From NCBI GenBank assembly GCA_945860205.1, contig CAMARK010000004.1, positions 1 through 64,000 on the forward strand: DNA of 64,000 nucleotides, in the 5' to 3' direction. Source of the DNA: Reyranella massiliensis 521 (GTDB lineage: Bacteria > Pseudomonadota > Alphaproteobacteria > Reyranellales > Reyranellaceae). The translations under genes were made by a program, and so were the position numbers. The notes under the pieces are model-generated. The model ran no database searches, was not told the origin of the DNA, and was given only the letters and a program-made list of their open reading frames with translations. The first letter of the stretch is position 1. Each line of letters opens with the position of its first letter. Of this stretch, positions 18,628-26,417 are shown in pieces.

Positions 18628-20427
18628 TTGGCACGTGAGCAGCGCCGACTAGCAGCAATCGTTGCAGTCGATGTAGTCGGCTATTCCCGCCTGATGGGCC
18701 GGGACGAGAGCGGCACGGTGGCGCGCCTGCGAGAGCATCGCCAGCAGCGCTTGGAGCCGGTACTGACCCGGCACGGTGGCCGCCTGGTCAAGCTGACCGG
18801 CGATGGTGCTTTGGTCGAGTTCCCCAGTGCGGTCGATGCGCTTGGCGCTGCCATCGAGTTCCAGCAGGCCATGGCCGAGGTCAATCGAGACCAGCCTGAG
18901 GACACCGCCATCGTGTTCCGGGCCGGGCTTCATCTCGGCGACCTGATCGTGGACGGCGATGATCTCTACGGCGACGGTGTGAACGTGGCAGCCCGGCTTG
19001 AGGCGGAAGCATCCGCGGGTGGCATCGTCGTCTCGCGCGCCATTCGTGAAGCGGTCGAGGGCCGACTCAAGGCCAAGCTTCACGCGCTGGGCGAACTCAC
19101 GCTCAAAAATATCGAGCGTCCGATCAGAGCCTTCCGGGTGGAGTGGGATGCAACTGACTGGCAGGCGGCGGTTGCGCTCCCACCTGAACCTATAGGGCAA
19201 GCGGCGATCGTTGCGCCGGCCCTCGCCCTGCCCGACAAGCCGTCGATTGCCGTCCTGCCATTTCAGAACATGAGCGGTGACCCAGAGCAGGAGTACTTCG
19301 CTGACGGCATGGTCGAGGACATCATCACCGCGCTGTCGCGGTTCAAGTCCCTGTTCGTCATCGCGCGCAATTCGAGCTTCACCTACAAAGGACGCGCCAT
19401 CGACATCAAGCAGGTCGGACGGGAGCTGGGCGTGCGCTACGTCCTGGAAGGCAGCGTGCGCAAGGCCGCGAACAAGATACGCATCACCGGCCAGCTCATC
19501 GATGGCGAGAGCGGTGCTCACTTGTGGGCGGATCGCTTTGATGGATCGCTGGAGGATATCTTCGAGCTCCAGGATCAAGTGACGACAAGCGTTGTCGGTG
19601 CGATCGCTCCCAAGATAACGCAGGCGGAGATGGAGCGTGCCAGGCGCAAGTCGGCCGGGAACCTCGACGCCTACGACTGTTTCCTGCGCGGCATCGCACA
19701 GGGCGACATCATGACACGCGAAGCCCAGGAAAATGCCCTTGAGTTCCACCGCCACGCCATTGAACTCGATAAGGACTTTCCCACGCCCCATGGGATGATC
19801 GCCCGCATCTATTCATTCCGCGTGCAGCAGGGTTGGAGCGTCGACAAGGAGTGGGAACAGGCGGAGATCAGGCGCTTGGCCAACCGCGTCGCGGAAATCG
19901 GCCACGACGACGCCGAGGCCCTGTGTTGGGCCGGCCACTCGATTGCGGTCGTCTGCCGGGAGCTCGAGAGCGGAGCGGTTCTCATCGATCGGGCACTGGC
20001 AATCAACCCGAACCTGGCGGTCGGTTGGCAAACCCGAGGGTGGGTCAGCGTGCTGCTTGGCGAGCATCAAATGGCGCTCAACCAGATCGCGCGAGCGCAA
20101 CGTCTGAACCCGATGGATCCGGAAAGTTACCTTTCGGACGGAGGCATGGGGGCCGCCAACCTTGGCCTGCGCAAATATGACGAAGCGGTAAAATGGCTGG
20201 GCAAGGCCCTTGCGCGTCAACCCAACTGGATGATCCCCAAGCGACAGTTAGTGGTCGCGAACGCGCATGCCGGCAACATCGAGGAGGCACGCAGGCTTTT
20301 GCAGGAATTAAGGATTGCAGACCCGCTGTTGCGCCTGTCGAATTTCAGAAGCTACACGCTTTGGCGCAAGCCCGCGGATATTGAAATGATGCTCGAAGGC
20401 CTGCGCCTTGCAGGATTACCTGACTAG
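18628..20427 (+). CDS. Class III adenylate/guanylate cyclase with FlgO-like and TPR domains
   Basis: Predicted soluble nucleotide cyclase making cAMP (or cGMP). 599 residues from a TTG at 18628. The cyclase domain occupies about 5-175: metal-binding Asp15 (VAVDVVGYSRLM) and Asp59 (KLTGDGALVEF), and transition-state Asn119/Arg123 (GVNVAARLEAEAS). All catalytic residues are present, so it should be active. A FlgO/TolB-N-like domain follows (about 208-330, SIAVLPFQNMSGDP). TPR-type helical repeats fill the C-terminus to 599. This architecture is greatly expanded in rhizobia and relatives. It stands alone between two nested repeat pairs and is probably acquired. Signal unknown. Confidence 0.9.
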   Translation: MAREQRRLAAIVAVDVVGYSRLMGRDESGTVARLREHRQQRLEPVLTRHGGRLVKLTGDGALVEFPSAVDALGAAIEFQQAMAEVNRDQPEDTAIVFRAGLHLGDLIVDGDDLYGDGVNVAARLEAEASAGGIVVSRAIREAVEGRLKAKLHALGELTLKNIERPIRAFRVEWDATDWQAAVALPPEPIGQAAIVAPALALPDKPSIAVLPFQNMSGDPEQEYFADGMVEDIITALSRFKSLFVIARNSSFTYKGRAIDIKQVGRELGVRYVLEGSVRKAANKIRITGQLIDGESGAHLWADRFDGSLEDIFELQDQVTTSVVGAIAPKITQAEMERARRKSAGNLDAYDCFLRGIAQGDIMTREAQENALEFHRHAIELDKDFPTPHGMIARIYSFRVQQGWSVDKEWEQAEIRRLANRVAEIGHDDAEALCWAGHSIAVVCRELESGAVLIDRALAINPNLAVGWQTRGWVSVLLGEHQMALNQIARAQRLNPMDPESYLSDGGMGAANLGLRKYDEAVKWLGKALARQPNWMIPKRQLVVANAHAGNIEEARRLLQELRIADPLLRLSNFRSYTLWRKPADIEMMLEGLRLAGLPD

Positions 20428-20746
20428 CACATACCGGTCATGCGAGATTCACTAATCGCTCAAGACACGCATGCTTTGTAGGTGTAGGCAATCAAGGCTG
20501 CAGACTGATCGATCTCCGCAATGTTCACGCTTGCAAGTGTGCGAGGCAGCCATGTCGGCTGTGGGTCATTCGCGTCGTCCGGAGGGGGCGTCGATCACTT
20601 CTGGTCTGGCCCCATTAGCGGACGTCCGAGGATGGCCTAAGTGGGTCTGAAGGTGCGACACCTTTCCGTGGCATGCCCCGGAATGTTGTGGGAAGTTTCT
20701 CTGTCGCACCTGCCAGTAAGTGCTTGATCTAGTTGGTTTGCCGCAG

Positions 20747-20763
20747 TCCGTCTCGGGGCACCA
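20747..20763 (+). repeat. Repeat B, right copy (tRNA acceptor-end-like)
   Basis: TCCGTCTCGGGGCACCA, identical to 18320-18336. The bases before it (TTTGCCGCAG) do not preserve the T loop seen in the left copy, so only the acceptor end is duplicated. Confidence 0.7.
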
Positions 20764-20774
20764 TGCTCTTTCGG

Positions 20775-20794
20775 CAGCGGATCGCGGCGCGTCT
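20775..20794 (+). repeat. Direct repeat A, right copy
   Basis: Exact 20-bp copy of 18269-18288, here non-coding and 11 bp after repeat B. The order across the region is A, B, cyclase gene, B, A. Confidence 0.8.
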
Positions 20795-20795
20795 C

Positions 20796-20826
20796 TTGTC
20801 ATCCTGAGCGAAGCGAAGGATGACAA
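20796..20826. terminator. Hairpin downstream of the nitrilase gene
   Basis: Perfect 10-bp stem TTGTCATCCT / AGGATGACAA with an 11-nt GAGCGAAGCGA loop, 20 bp after the minus-strand nitrilase stop. There is no strong T run. TCATCCTGAGCGAAGCGAAG is a phrase I recall as a common dispersed intergenic palindrome, so it may be a REP-like repeat doubling as a transcript end. Confidence 0.45.
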
Positions 20827-20845
20827 TATTGATGTAACAGCGCTT

Positions 20846-21727
20846 TTACTCGGCAGCTTTCGCCATCGCCGCCTTGTGCAGCACAGGCGCCGCGTATTTT
20901 CGATCGTGCTGCAGCGACGGCACCATCTTGCGCGCTTCCTCGACCTTGGCGAGGTCGATATCGGCCACGACGAAGCCCGCGGTCTCGCCGCCGGCATCGG
21001 CCAGCACCTCGCCCCACGGGGCGATGGCGATCGAGTGGCCGTAGGTCTTGCGGTTGGAACCCTTGTGCGTGCCGACCTGGGCCGGTGCAAAGACGAAGCA
21101 GCCGGTTTCGATGGCGCGCGACCTCAGGATCGTATGCCAATGCGCCTTGCCCGTCGGCACGGTGAAGGACGACGGGATCGCCAGCATCGTGGCGCCGGCA
21201 TGCGCCAGCTCGCGATAGAGATAGGGGAAGCGCAGGTCGTAGCAGATGGTCATGCCCAGCACGCCCCACGGTGTCTCGGCCAGCACCGCGCGGTCACCCG
21301 GCTTGAAGGTCGCCGACTCGAAATAGTTCTCACCGCCGGCCAGGCGGACATCGAACATATGGATCTTGTCGTAGCTCGCCACGATGCCGCCCGAGGAATC
21401 GATCAAGTAGGAGCGGTTGCGGATCTGCTCCTCACCCTCGATACGGACATGGATGCCGCCCAGCAGGAACCAGGCGCCCGTCTCGCGCGCCGACGCGCGG
21501 CAGGCCGCCAGCATGCCGTGGCTCTCTTCCGTCTGCGCCTTCTCCAGCGTCTCGGTACGGTTGGCGCCGATCAGGCCGGTGTTTTCCGGCGTCATGATGA
21601 AGTCGGCGCCGGCGTCGCGGGCAAGCCGTGCCTGGTCCTGCACAAAGGCCACGTTATCGGCCATTTCGTTGCTGACGTTGGTCTGGATCAGACCGGCCCT
21701 GAAAGTCCCGGCTTTGAACACGGTCAT
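20846..21727 (-). CDS. Carbon-nitrogen hydrolase (nitrilase superfamily, Nit1/Nit2-like)
   Basis: Cytoplasmic amidase with the Glu-Lys-Cys triad: Glu48 (TPENT), Lys121 (SYDKIHMFDV) and Cys162 (GMTICYDLRFP). 293 residues. The DVRLAGGENYFES and RAIETGCFVFAPAQ motifs place it with the Nit1/Nit2 branch, which includes deaminated-glutathione amidase and omega-amidase. Deaminated-glutathione repair fits the downstream glutaredoxin gene but is inference. Starts 11 bp after grxC; comF lies upstream, so comF-grxC-nit form a likely operon. Confidence 0.9.
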   Translation of the reverse strand: MTVFKAGTFRAGLIQTNVSNEMADNVAFVQDQARLARDAGADFIMTPENTGLIGANRTETLEKAQTEESHGMLAACRASARETGAWFLLGGIHVRIEGEEQIRNRSYLIDSSGGIVASYDKIHMFDVRLAGGENYFESATFKPGDRAVLAETPWGVLGMTICYDLRFPYLYRELAHAGATMLAIPSSFTVPTGKAHWHTILRSRAIETGCFVFAPAQVGTHKGSNRKTYGHSIAIAPWGEVLADAGGETAGFVVADIDLAKVEEARKMVPSLQHDRKYAAPVLHKAAMAKAAE

Positions 21728-21738
21728 GCTAAAGTTCC

Positions 21739-21999
21739 TCAGCCCGGCTGGGCGAGCAGCGCGTCAAGCTCGCCCGCACGATCGAGGGCGGCAAGTTCGT
21801 CGGAGCCGCCGATATGCCGGCCGTTGATGAAGATCTGCGGCACGCTCGTGCGCTTGGCGCGCTCGCGCATTTCCGTTCGCTTCTTGTCGTCCATCATGAC
21901 GTCCATCTCATCGTACGCGGCGCCCTTGCCGTCGAGCAGGCTCTTGGCGCGGGCGCAGTAGCCGCAGAACTGCGTGGTGTAGATTTCGATCTTGGCCAT
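21739..21999 (-). CDS. grxC: Glutaredoxin 3
   Basis: Small dithiol oxidoreductase reduced by glutathione. 86 residues. Active site C12-G-Y-C15 (TTQFCGYCARAKSLL), where Gly replaces the classical Pro of CPYC. The TSVPQIFINGRHIGG segment with cis-Pro and the GG motif binds glutathione. Ribosome site AGGAG just before the ATG. Lies between comF and the nitrilase, all on the minus strand. Confidence 0.95.
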   Translation of the reverse strand: MAKIEIYTTQFCGYCARAKSLLDGKGAAYDEMDVMMDDKKRTEMRERAKRTSVPQIFINGRHIGGSDELAALDRAGELDALLAQPG

Positions 22000-22020
22000 C
22001 GTGATCTCCTGGGGCGCCGA

Positions 22021-22803
22021 CTATACCGCCGGCCGGACGACCCGCGCCAGCGTCAGCACATCGACGTGGCGGGCGCCGCCGCGTTGCAGAACGCGGGCAC
22101 AGGCCTCGGCCGTGGCGCCGGTGGTGAGGACATCGTCGACCAGCACCACCGTCTTGCCCGCGACCTCGGCGGCCCAGCGCGGATGGATCGCGAAGGCCTC
22201 GCGGACATTGCGCCGCCGCTCCTTGGCCCGAAGGCCCGCCTGCGATCCCGTCCATCTGTGCCGGCGCAGCAGATCCGGGACCAGGCGCGCGCTGGCCTCC
22301 TCTGGCTTCGCGCGGGAAACGGCACGGGCCAGTAGGAGCGCCTGATTGTAGCGGCGCGTCAGAAGCCGCCGCCAATGAAGCGGCACCGGCGCGATCAGAT
22401 CGGCTTCGGCCAGAAGCTCCGAACCGGCCCGCGCCATCCAGCCGCCACAAGCCCGGGCGATGTCGGTCCGGTCGCCATGCTTGAACGGCAGGACCAGACG
22501 TCGGCTTTGCGTGTCGTAGGCCAGCGCCGCGCGGGCCCTGCGAAATCTCGGCCGACGGGCGAGACAGCCGGCGCACAGTGCTTCGTCGCCGATATGTTCA
22601 ACGAAGGGATCGCCACAGCACGCGCACTGGGGTGATGAAATAAAAGAGAAACCCTGCCAGCAGCCGGCGCAGAGCGCGCCCGCGGCGCCGAGAGCGCCGG
22701 AGGCCCCCACGATCTCGCCGCAGCCGAGACAGAGCGGTGGCAGCACGGCGTCGAGCATCAACCGGCCGGCGTTCGCGCAGACACTCAGGGCCTGGGACAG
22801 CAT
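22021..22803 (-). CDS. comF: ComF family phosphoribosyltransferase-like protein
   Basis: ComF-type protein linked to DNA uptake or processing in competent bacteria; biochemical role uncertain. 260 residues from the ATG at 22803 (MLSQALSVCANAGRLM). Zinc-binding cysteine pairs at about 24-60 (LCLGCG, LCAGCW, CACCGDPF, LCAGC). The PRPP-binding loop is VVLVDDVLTTGATAEAC (about 209-225). FKHGDRTDIARA and RRYNQALLLARAVS are family hallmarks. First gene before grxC. Divergent from the NDUFAF5-like gene. Confidence 0.92.
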   Translation of the reverse strand: MLSQALSVCANAGRLMLDAVLPPLCLGCGEIVGASGALGAAGALCAGCWQGFSFISSPQCACCGDPFVEHIGDEALCAGCLARRPRFRRARAALAYDTQSRRLVLPFKHGDRTDIARACGGWMARAGSELLAEADLIAPVPLHWRRLLTRRYNQALLLARAVSRAKPEEASARLVPDLLRRHRWTGSQAGLRAKERRRNVREAFAIHPRWAAEVAGKTVVLVDDVLTTGATAEACARVLQRGGARHVDVLTLARVVRPAV

Positions 22804-22886
22804 CAAGCAATTGGGTGGGGTAATTGCGCCGACAGGATGGCGGCGCCCTACTACCGGCGCCGGCACTTTCGCCTTACATACGGGCC

Positions 22887-23801
22887 GTGGCTGCTCCCGA
22901 CCCCCTTCTGGTCTTCGACCGCGCCGTCCTTCGCTGGCGGCGTGACCGCGCGGCGCGTGGCTGGGCAAGTCAGGCCTTCCTCAAGCGCGAGATCGCCGAG
23001 CGCCTGGTCGAGCGGCTGGGCGACGTGCGCCGGGGCTTCGCGCTGGCGCTCGATCTCGGCTGTCACGGCGACGAGATCGCGACGGCGCTTGGCGAAGCAA
23101 CCACCGTCGGGCAGCTCGTGCGCAGCGACCTCGGCGAGGCCTTCGCCCGGCGGGCCGCCGGCCCGGCCGTGGTGGCCGACGAGGAGGCCCTGCCCTTTGC
23201 CCTCAAGAGCTTCGACCTGGTGATGAGTGCCATGGCGCTCCATTGGGTCAACGACCTTCCCGGCACGCTGATCCAGATCGGCCGCATCCTGAAGCCCGAC
23301 GGATTGTTCCTGGGCGCCATGCTGGGCGGCGGCACGCTGTGGCAGCTACGCCAGGCGCTGGCCGCGGCGGAGAGCGAGATCGAGGGTGGGCTGAGCCCGC
23401 GGGTGTCGCCGTTCGCCGACCTGCGCGACGCGGCGGGCCTGCTGCAGCGGGCGGGCTTCGCCCTGCCGGTGGCCGACGGCGAGACGATCGACGTCGAATA
23501 TGAAAGCGCGCTGGCGCTGATGCGCGACCTCGGCGCCATGGGCGAAGGCAATCTCGTCCTCGAGCGCCGTCGCGGGCTGGCGCGCCGCGCCACGTTCCTG
23601 CGGGCGGCCGAAATCTACGGCGAGCGCTTTGCCGGGCCATCCGGCCGGGTGATGGCGAGTTTCGAAGTGCTGTTCCTGCACGGCTGGGCGCCGCATGCCT
23701 CGCAGCCCAAGGCGCTGAAGCCGGGCAGCGCGGCACTGAGATTATCCGAGGCGCTCGGCACTGCCGAATACAGCGCCGGTGAAAAAGTGGAGCGGAGCTA
23801 G
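22887..23801 (+). CDS. NDUFAF5/BioC-like SAM-dependent methyltransferase
   Basis: Likely the bacterial relative of mitochondrial NDUFAF5, which in eukaryotes hydroxylates an arginine of complex I subunit NDUFS7. 304 residues from the GTG at 22887 (VAAPDPLLVFDRAVLRWRRDRAARGW); a TTG at 22824 would add 21 poorly conserved residues. SAM fold with LALDLGCHGDEIA at about 53-65, VMSAMALHWVNDLPGTL and the GLFLGAMLGGGTL strand. Followed 3 bp later by a membrane-protein gene. Whether it methylates or hydroxylates is not visible from sequence. Confidence 0.85.
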   Translation: MAAPDPLLVFDRAVLRWRRDRAARGWASQAFLKREIAERLVERLGDVRRGFALALDLGCHGDEIATALGEATTVGQLVRSDLGEAFARRAAGPAVVADEEALPFALKSFDLVMSAMALHWVNDLPGTLIQIGRILKPDGLFLGAMLGGGTLWQLRQALAAAESEIEGGLSPRVSPFADLRDAAGLLQRAGFALPVADGETIDVEYESALALMRDLGAMGEGNLVLERRRGLARRATFLRAAEIYGERFAGPSGRVMASFEVLFLHGWAPHASQPKALKPGSAALRLSEALGTAEYSAGEKVERS

Positions 23802-23804
23802 ATC

Positions 23805-24623
23805 GTGCCTGTGATCAAACTGTCGTTCGGCGCCCTGTTGTCGGAGAGCTTCAGCTTCTTCTTCAACAACATCCGCCTCTTCTTCCATCTCGTGACGATC
23901 CCGTGGATCGTCTCGCTCGCCATCCGCCTGCTGGGCAGTGCGCTCAGCCAGGACTCGATGATGGCGGTGCTGGTCGAGAAGGCGCTCGATATCGTGCCGA
24001 CGGTGATGTTCATGCTGGCCTGGCAGCGCCTCGTGCTGCTGGGACCGAACCGCGTCGAGCGCCTGCCCGGCCTCGGCTGGTCGCCGCGCGAGACGGCGTA
24101 TCTCATCCACCTGATCAAGATCGGCGGCATCACCTTCGTGCTGATCGCCGCCTTTGTCCTCACGATCGGCACGATGGACTACGGAGCACTGACGACGCCA
24201 GGGGCGCCGATCGATCCCGCCCTCGCCCAGCGCCAGGCGCTGGCGGCACCGCTCGGCGCCGGCTTCATGGTGTCGGTGCTGCTGGCGCTGCGCGTAAGCT
24301 ATGGCCTTGCCGCCACGGCGGTCGACGTGCCGTTCTCGCCGCGCCTGTCGTGGGCCTGGGGCCGCGGCAACGGCTGGACCATCATCGGCACGCTGTTCCT
24401 GACCTTCTTCCTGAGCGCCATCGTCACCACGATGGCGACGCTGATCACGCTCAGCATCATGCGCGGCGCGCTGGGCGCCCAGGAGGCCGCCGTCGTCGTC
24501 ACCTGGACGGTGGCGCTGCTGGTCTCCTATGCCGGCGCCGCGGTGGCCGCCACGCTGCAGGCCATCATCTTCCGCACCCTTCTCGGCTGGCGCGAAGGCG
24601 CGCCGCTGCCGGCGACGACGTGA
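23805..24623 (+). CDS. Polytopic inner-membrane protein, unknown function
   Basis: 272 residues with six predicted membrane segments, at about 20-45, 55-78, 100-125, 145-168, 188-218 and 226-255. No recognised domain; loosely resembles the YciC/DUF975-type membrane proteins (FGALLSESFSFFFNN at the start, then WAWGRGNGWTIIGTLFLTFF). GTG start at 23805, 3 bp after the methyltransferase, so co-translated with it. Converges on mutT with a 7-bp gap. Confidence 0.75.
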   Translation: MPVIKLSFGALLSESFSFFFNNIRLFFHLVTIPWIVSLAIRLLGSALSQDSMMAVLVEKALDIVPTVMFMLAWQRLVLLGPNRVERLPGLGWSPRETAYLIHLIKIGGITFVLIAAFVLTIGTMDYGALTTPGAPIDPALAQRQALAAPLGAGFMVSVLLALRVSYGLAATAVDVPFSPRLSWAWGRGNGWTIIGTLFLTFFLSAIVTTMATLITLSIMRGALGAQEAAVVVTWTVALLVSYAGAAVAATLQAIIFRTLLGWREGAPLPATT

Positions 24624-24630
24624 GACGCGG

Positions 24631-25098
24631 CTAGAGCAAGTCGCGCAGCAGGCCGACCAGCGGCAGGTCAGCGGGCGGCATCGGGTATTGCGCGAGGTCG
24701 ATCGGCGCGACCCATTTCAGGGCCTGGCCCTCGCGCGGCTGCGGCACGCCGTTCCATTTACGACAAGCGAAGACCGGCATCAGCAGATGGAACGTCTCGT
24801 AGCCGTGGCTGGCAAAGGCGATGGGTGCCAGGCAGCTCGTGGCGGTTTCGATGCCGAGTTCCTCGTGCAGTTCGCGCACCAGTGCCTGCTCGGGAGTCTC
24901 GCCGGGGTCGACCTTGCCGCCGGGAAACTCCCAGAGGCCCGCCATCGATTTCCCCGCCGGCCGCTGGGCGATCAGGATGCGGCCGTCCGGATCGACCAGG
25001 GCGACGGCCGCCACCAGCACAAGAGGACGGGAACCCAGCGGCGGCGGGCCGCCCGGACATTCCCCCTCGAAGCTGGCCTCGGCCGGGGAACCGCTCAA
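24631..25098 (-). CDS. mutT: MutT-type NUDIX hydrolase (8-oxo-dGTP diphosphatase)
   Basis: Removes 8-oxo-dGTP from the nucleotide pool to prevent mutations. NUDIX box GGKVDPGETPEQALVRELHE, then ELGI, is intact. The start is taken as TTG at 25098, which overlaps the argJ stop (TTGA) and gives 155 residues. A GTG at VLVAAVALVDPDG, about 25 codons later, matches the usual family start better by length. The short FSHGYETFHLLMPVF-like segment after the NUDIX box is typical of MutT. Translationally coupled to argJ; alphaproteobacterial argJ-mutT pairing is common. Confidence 0.9.
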   Translation of the reverse strand: MSGSPAEASFEGECPGGPPPLGSRPLVLVAAVALVDPDGRILIAQRPAGKSMAGLWEFPGGKVDPGETPEQALVRELHEELGIETATSCLAPIAFASHGYETFHLLMPVFACRKWNGVPQPREGQALKWVAPIDLAQYPMPPADLPLVGLLRDLL

Positions 25099-26333
25099 GA
25101 GCGGTAGCTGCCGTTGATGTCGATGTAGCCGTGCGTCAGGTCGCAGGTCCACACGGTGGCGCGACCGCGGCCGATGCCGAGGTCGATGTCGATCACGACA
25201 TCGGTGCCCTTCATGTGCTTGGTCACCGGCGCCTCGTCGTAGTTGGCCACGACCTGGCCGCCGTCGGTGATGCGGACACCGCCGATCGAGATGCGGAGCT
25301 TGTCGCGATCGGCGCGCTCGCCCGACTTGCCGACCGCCATGACGACGCGGCCCCAGTTGGCGTCCTCGCCGGCGATGGCGGTCTTGACCAGCGGCGAGTT
25401 CGCCACCGCGAGGCCGATCTTGCGCGCCGCCCCGTTGGACGAGGCGCCGCCGACGTTGATGGTGACGAATTTCGTCGCGCCCTCGCCGTCGCGGGCGAGC
25501 AGCTGCGCCAGTTCGATCAGCACCTCGTCCAGCGCCCGCTTGAAGTCGACCAGGACGGGATCGTCAGCCTCCTCGATCGGCGCATGGCGGGCAGCACCCG
25601 TGGCGACCAGCAGCAGCGTGTCGCTGGTCGAGGTGTCGCCGTCGACGGTGACGCAGTTCAACGACTTGTCGGCGGCATCGGCCAGCAGTTTCTGCAGGAC
25701 GCCGGCCGGCACCTTGGCGTCGGTGAAGACGAAACCCAGCATGGTCGCCATGTCGGGGGCAATCATGCCCGAGCCCTTGAGGAAGCCGTTGATGGAGACG
25801 AGCTTCTCGCCGATCTTGGCCTGGCGCGTGGCGAGCTTGGGGAAAGTGTCGGTCGTCATCATGGCGGCGGCGGCGGCAGCCCAGCCGTCTTCCCGCGCCG
25901 ATTTGATCAGCGACGGCACGACCGAAACGATCTTCTCCCAGTCGAGCGGCTGGCCGATCACGCCGGTCGAGGCCATGAACACCTCGTTGCGCGGGCAGCC
26001 CAGCGCCTGGGCGATGGCGCGGGTGCTCTCCTCGACCGCCTTGTCGCCGGCCTTGCCGGTGAAGGCATTGGCGTTGCCGGCGTTGACGACGATGGCGCGG
26101 ACCTTGCCGCGGGCCAGGTTCTTACGGCACCAGTCGACCGGCGCCGAGCAGGTCTTGGACCGGGTCAGCACGCCCGCGATGGTGGCCCCGGCCGGCACCA
26201 GCGCCAGGAAGACGTCGTCACGGTCCTTGTAGCGTACGCCGGACTGCGCGGCCCCGAGCTTGACGCCGGCGATGCGGGGCAGCGTCGGCGTCGTCTTGGG
26301 CGCGAGCGGCGATAGGGCGTACGTGGCGGACAT
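25095..26333 (-). CDS. argJ: Glutamate N-acetyltransferase / amino-acid acetyltransferase ArgJ
   Basis: Recycles the acetyl group in arginine synthesis by moving it from N-acetylornithine to glutamate; bifunctional members also use acetyl-CoA. 412 residues. The precursor self-cleaves before the nucleophile Thr197 in IAPDMATMLGF, giving alpha and beta chains. NAGNANAFTG and FMASTGVIGQPL are family signatures. The C-terminus (TCDLTHGYIDINGSYRS) is intact. Downstream of the parvulin gene and coupled to mutT. Confidence 0.96.
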   Translation of the reverse strand: MSATYALSPLAPKTTPTLPRIAGVKLGAAQSGVRYKDRDDVFLALVPAGATIAGVLTRSKTCSAPVDWCRKNLARGKVRAIVVNAGNANAFTGKAGDKAVEESTRAIAQALGCPRNEVFMASTGVIGQPLDWEKIVSVVPSLIKSAREDGWAAAAAAMMTTDTFPKLATRQAKIGEKLVSINGFLKGSGMIAPDMATMLGFVFTDAKVPAGVLQKLLADAADKSLNCVTVDGDTSTSDTLLLVATGAARHAPIEEADDPVLVDFKRALDEVLIELAQLLARDGEGATKFVTINVGGASSNGAARKIGLAVANSPLVKTAIAGEDANWGRVVMAVGKSGERADRDKLRISIGGVRITDGGQVVANYDEAPVTKHMKGTDVVIDIDLGIGRGRATVWTCDLTHGYIDINGSYRS

Positions 26334-26417
26334 AGGGCTCCCCTTTCGGCGGCCGGGCTTATCCCCGACCCATCCGAACGGGGGAGACTACACCAGAAAC
26401 GCCGGAAAACGTGAGTT

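Larger units (their letters stand above)
20428..20845. other. Gene-free stretch with repeat copies
   Basis: 418 bp without a convincing gene. It contains a TAGCGGAC fragment near 20615, the right copies of repeats B and A, and a 10-bp hairpin. The only reading frames are low-quality and overlap the nitrilase gene on its own strand. Confidence 0.7.
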
